A DNA stretch of 27,746 nucleotides, taken from the NCBI GenBank assembly GCA_027578815.1, contig JANBTH010000192.1:1-27746 (forward strand), read 5' to 3'. Positions 27,541 through 27,746 of this stretch are shown here, one piece after another (the stretch's first letter is position 1; the number at the start of each line of letters is the position of its first letter). The translations under genes and the position numbers were made by a program. This DNA comes from Coemansia sp. RSA 1804. Taxonomy: Eukaryota; Kickxellomycota; Kickxellomycetes; Kickxellales; Kickxellaceae. Below the pieces are notes generated by a model. It did no database searches. It was not told where the DNA came from and saw only the letters and a list, made by a program, of their open reading frames with translations.

Positions 27541-27746
27541 ATGATAGAACAAAAGCGCAAGCCTTCGCCTGTTGTCCCAGCAAATAAGTCACAAAACCAG
27601 CAGCAGGCAGACAGCAATGCACTGACTGCGGGCACAGCAGTAGCGCTGGTTAAACGGACAAAGACAGAGATTGAGGATGTCACCAGCGGAATTAGCGAGA
27701 TTATGCGCACCGGGCCAAAGCGCACGTCGGGACTCCAGGCACCAAT
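27541..27746 (+). CDS. U5 snRNP 40-kDa protein (WD-repeat), N-terminal part (cut by window edge)
   Basis: The first 68 codons of a frame that runs off the window. It begins MIEQKRKPSP, has VKRTK, and reaches KRTSGLQAP at the window end. Human SNRNP40 begins 'MIEQQKRK', also has a 'VKR' and has 'SSLQAP' just before its first WD repeat, so the match is position-specific although the WD domain is outside the window. By family, it is a seven-bladed WD40 protein of the U5 snRNP that binds PRP8 (cwf17/Spf38 in fission yeast). The opposite-strand frame is a shadow. Confidence 0.75.
   Translation, partial: MIEQKRKPSPVVPANKSQNQQQADSNALTAGTAVALVKRTKTEIEDVTSGISEIMRTGPKRTSGLQAP

Overview
This is eukaryotic nuclear DNA, almost certainly from a fungus. 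The evidence is: short GT–AG introns (one with a perfect TACTAAC branch point), compact genes with few introns, a GPI-anchored cell-wall-type protein with chitin-binding-like cysteine modules, and a set of orthologues (FAB1, RAD53/CHK2-type kinase, ORC6, PEX2, SPC3, U5-40K, CRP-type LIM protein). The presence of RNF121-like, LAMTOR4-like and STIMATE-like genes beside long Gln/Ser/His low-complexity tracts makes me lean to an early-diverging lineage (Zoopagomycota/Kickxellomycotina-like). That placement is inference and needs a database search.

Layout. 1-4.3 kb, minus strand: the 5' end of a STIMATE/YPL162C-like membrane protein (cut by the window edge); a three-exon FHA+kinase gene (CHK2/Rad53/Cds1 type) whose exons I joined by hand; PEX2. 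5.3-19 kb, plus strand: a secreted GPI-type wall protein; the intronless 7.7-kb FAB1/PIKfyve lipid kinase gene; a two-exon, 1,100-residue Gln/Tyr/Arg-rich protein I do not recognise. 19.1-22.4 kb: ORC6 (minus), divergent from a small LAMTOR4-like roadblock protein (plus), then an RNF121-like RING membrane protein (plus). 23.2-27.7 kb: a two-exon three-LIM protein (plus), convergent with SPC3 (minus), then an AT-rich multi-pass Bax-inhibitor-1-like gene (minus), divergent from the 5' end of U5 snRNP-40K (plus, cut by the window edge).

Functionally this is an ordinary housekeeping neighbourhood: DNA-damage checkpoint and origin licensing, peroxisome import, endolysosomal signalling (FAB1, LAMTOR4), ER secretion and quality control (SPC3, RNF121, BI-1-like), splicing. 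There is no operon logic. I found no tRNA, rRNA, transposon or CRISPR array, and no evidence for a new multi-gene system. The points most worth a second look are the FYVE-less FAB1, the unrecognised low-complexity protein, the compositionally odd BI-1-like gene, a long hairpin upstream of SPC3, three identical GATA-type octamers upstream of the unrecognised gene, and a tiny upstream ORF overlapping the kinase start codon.
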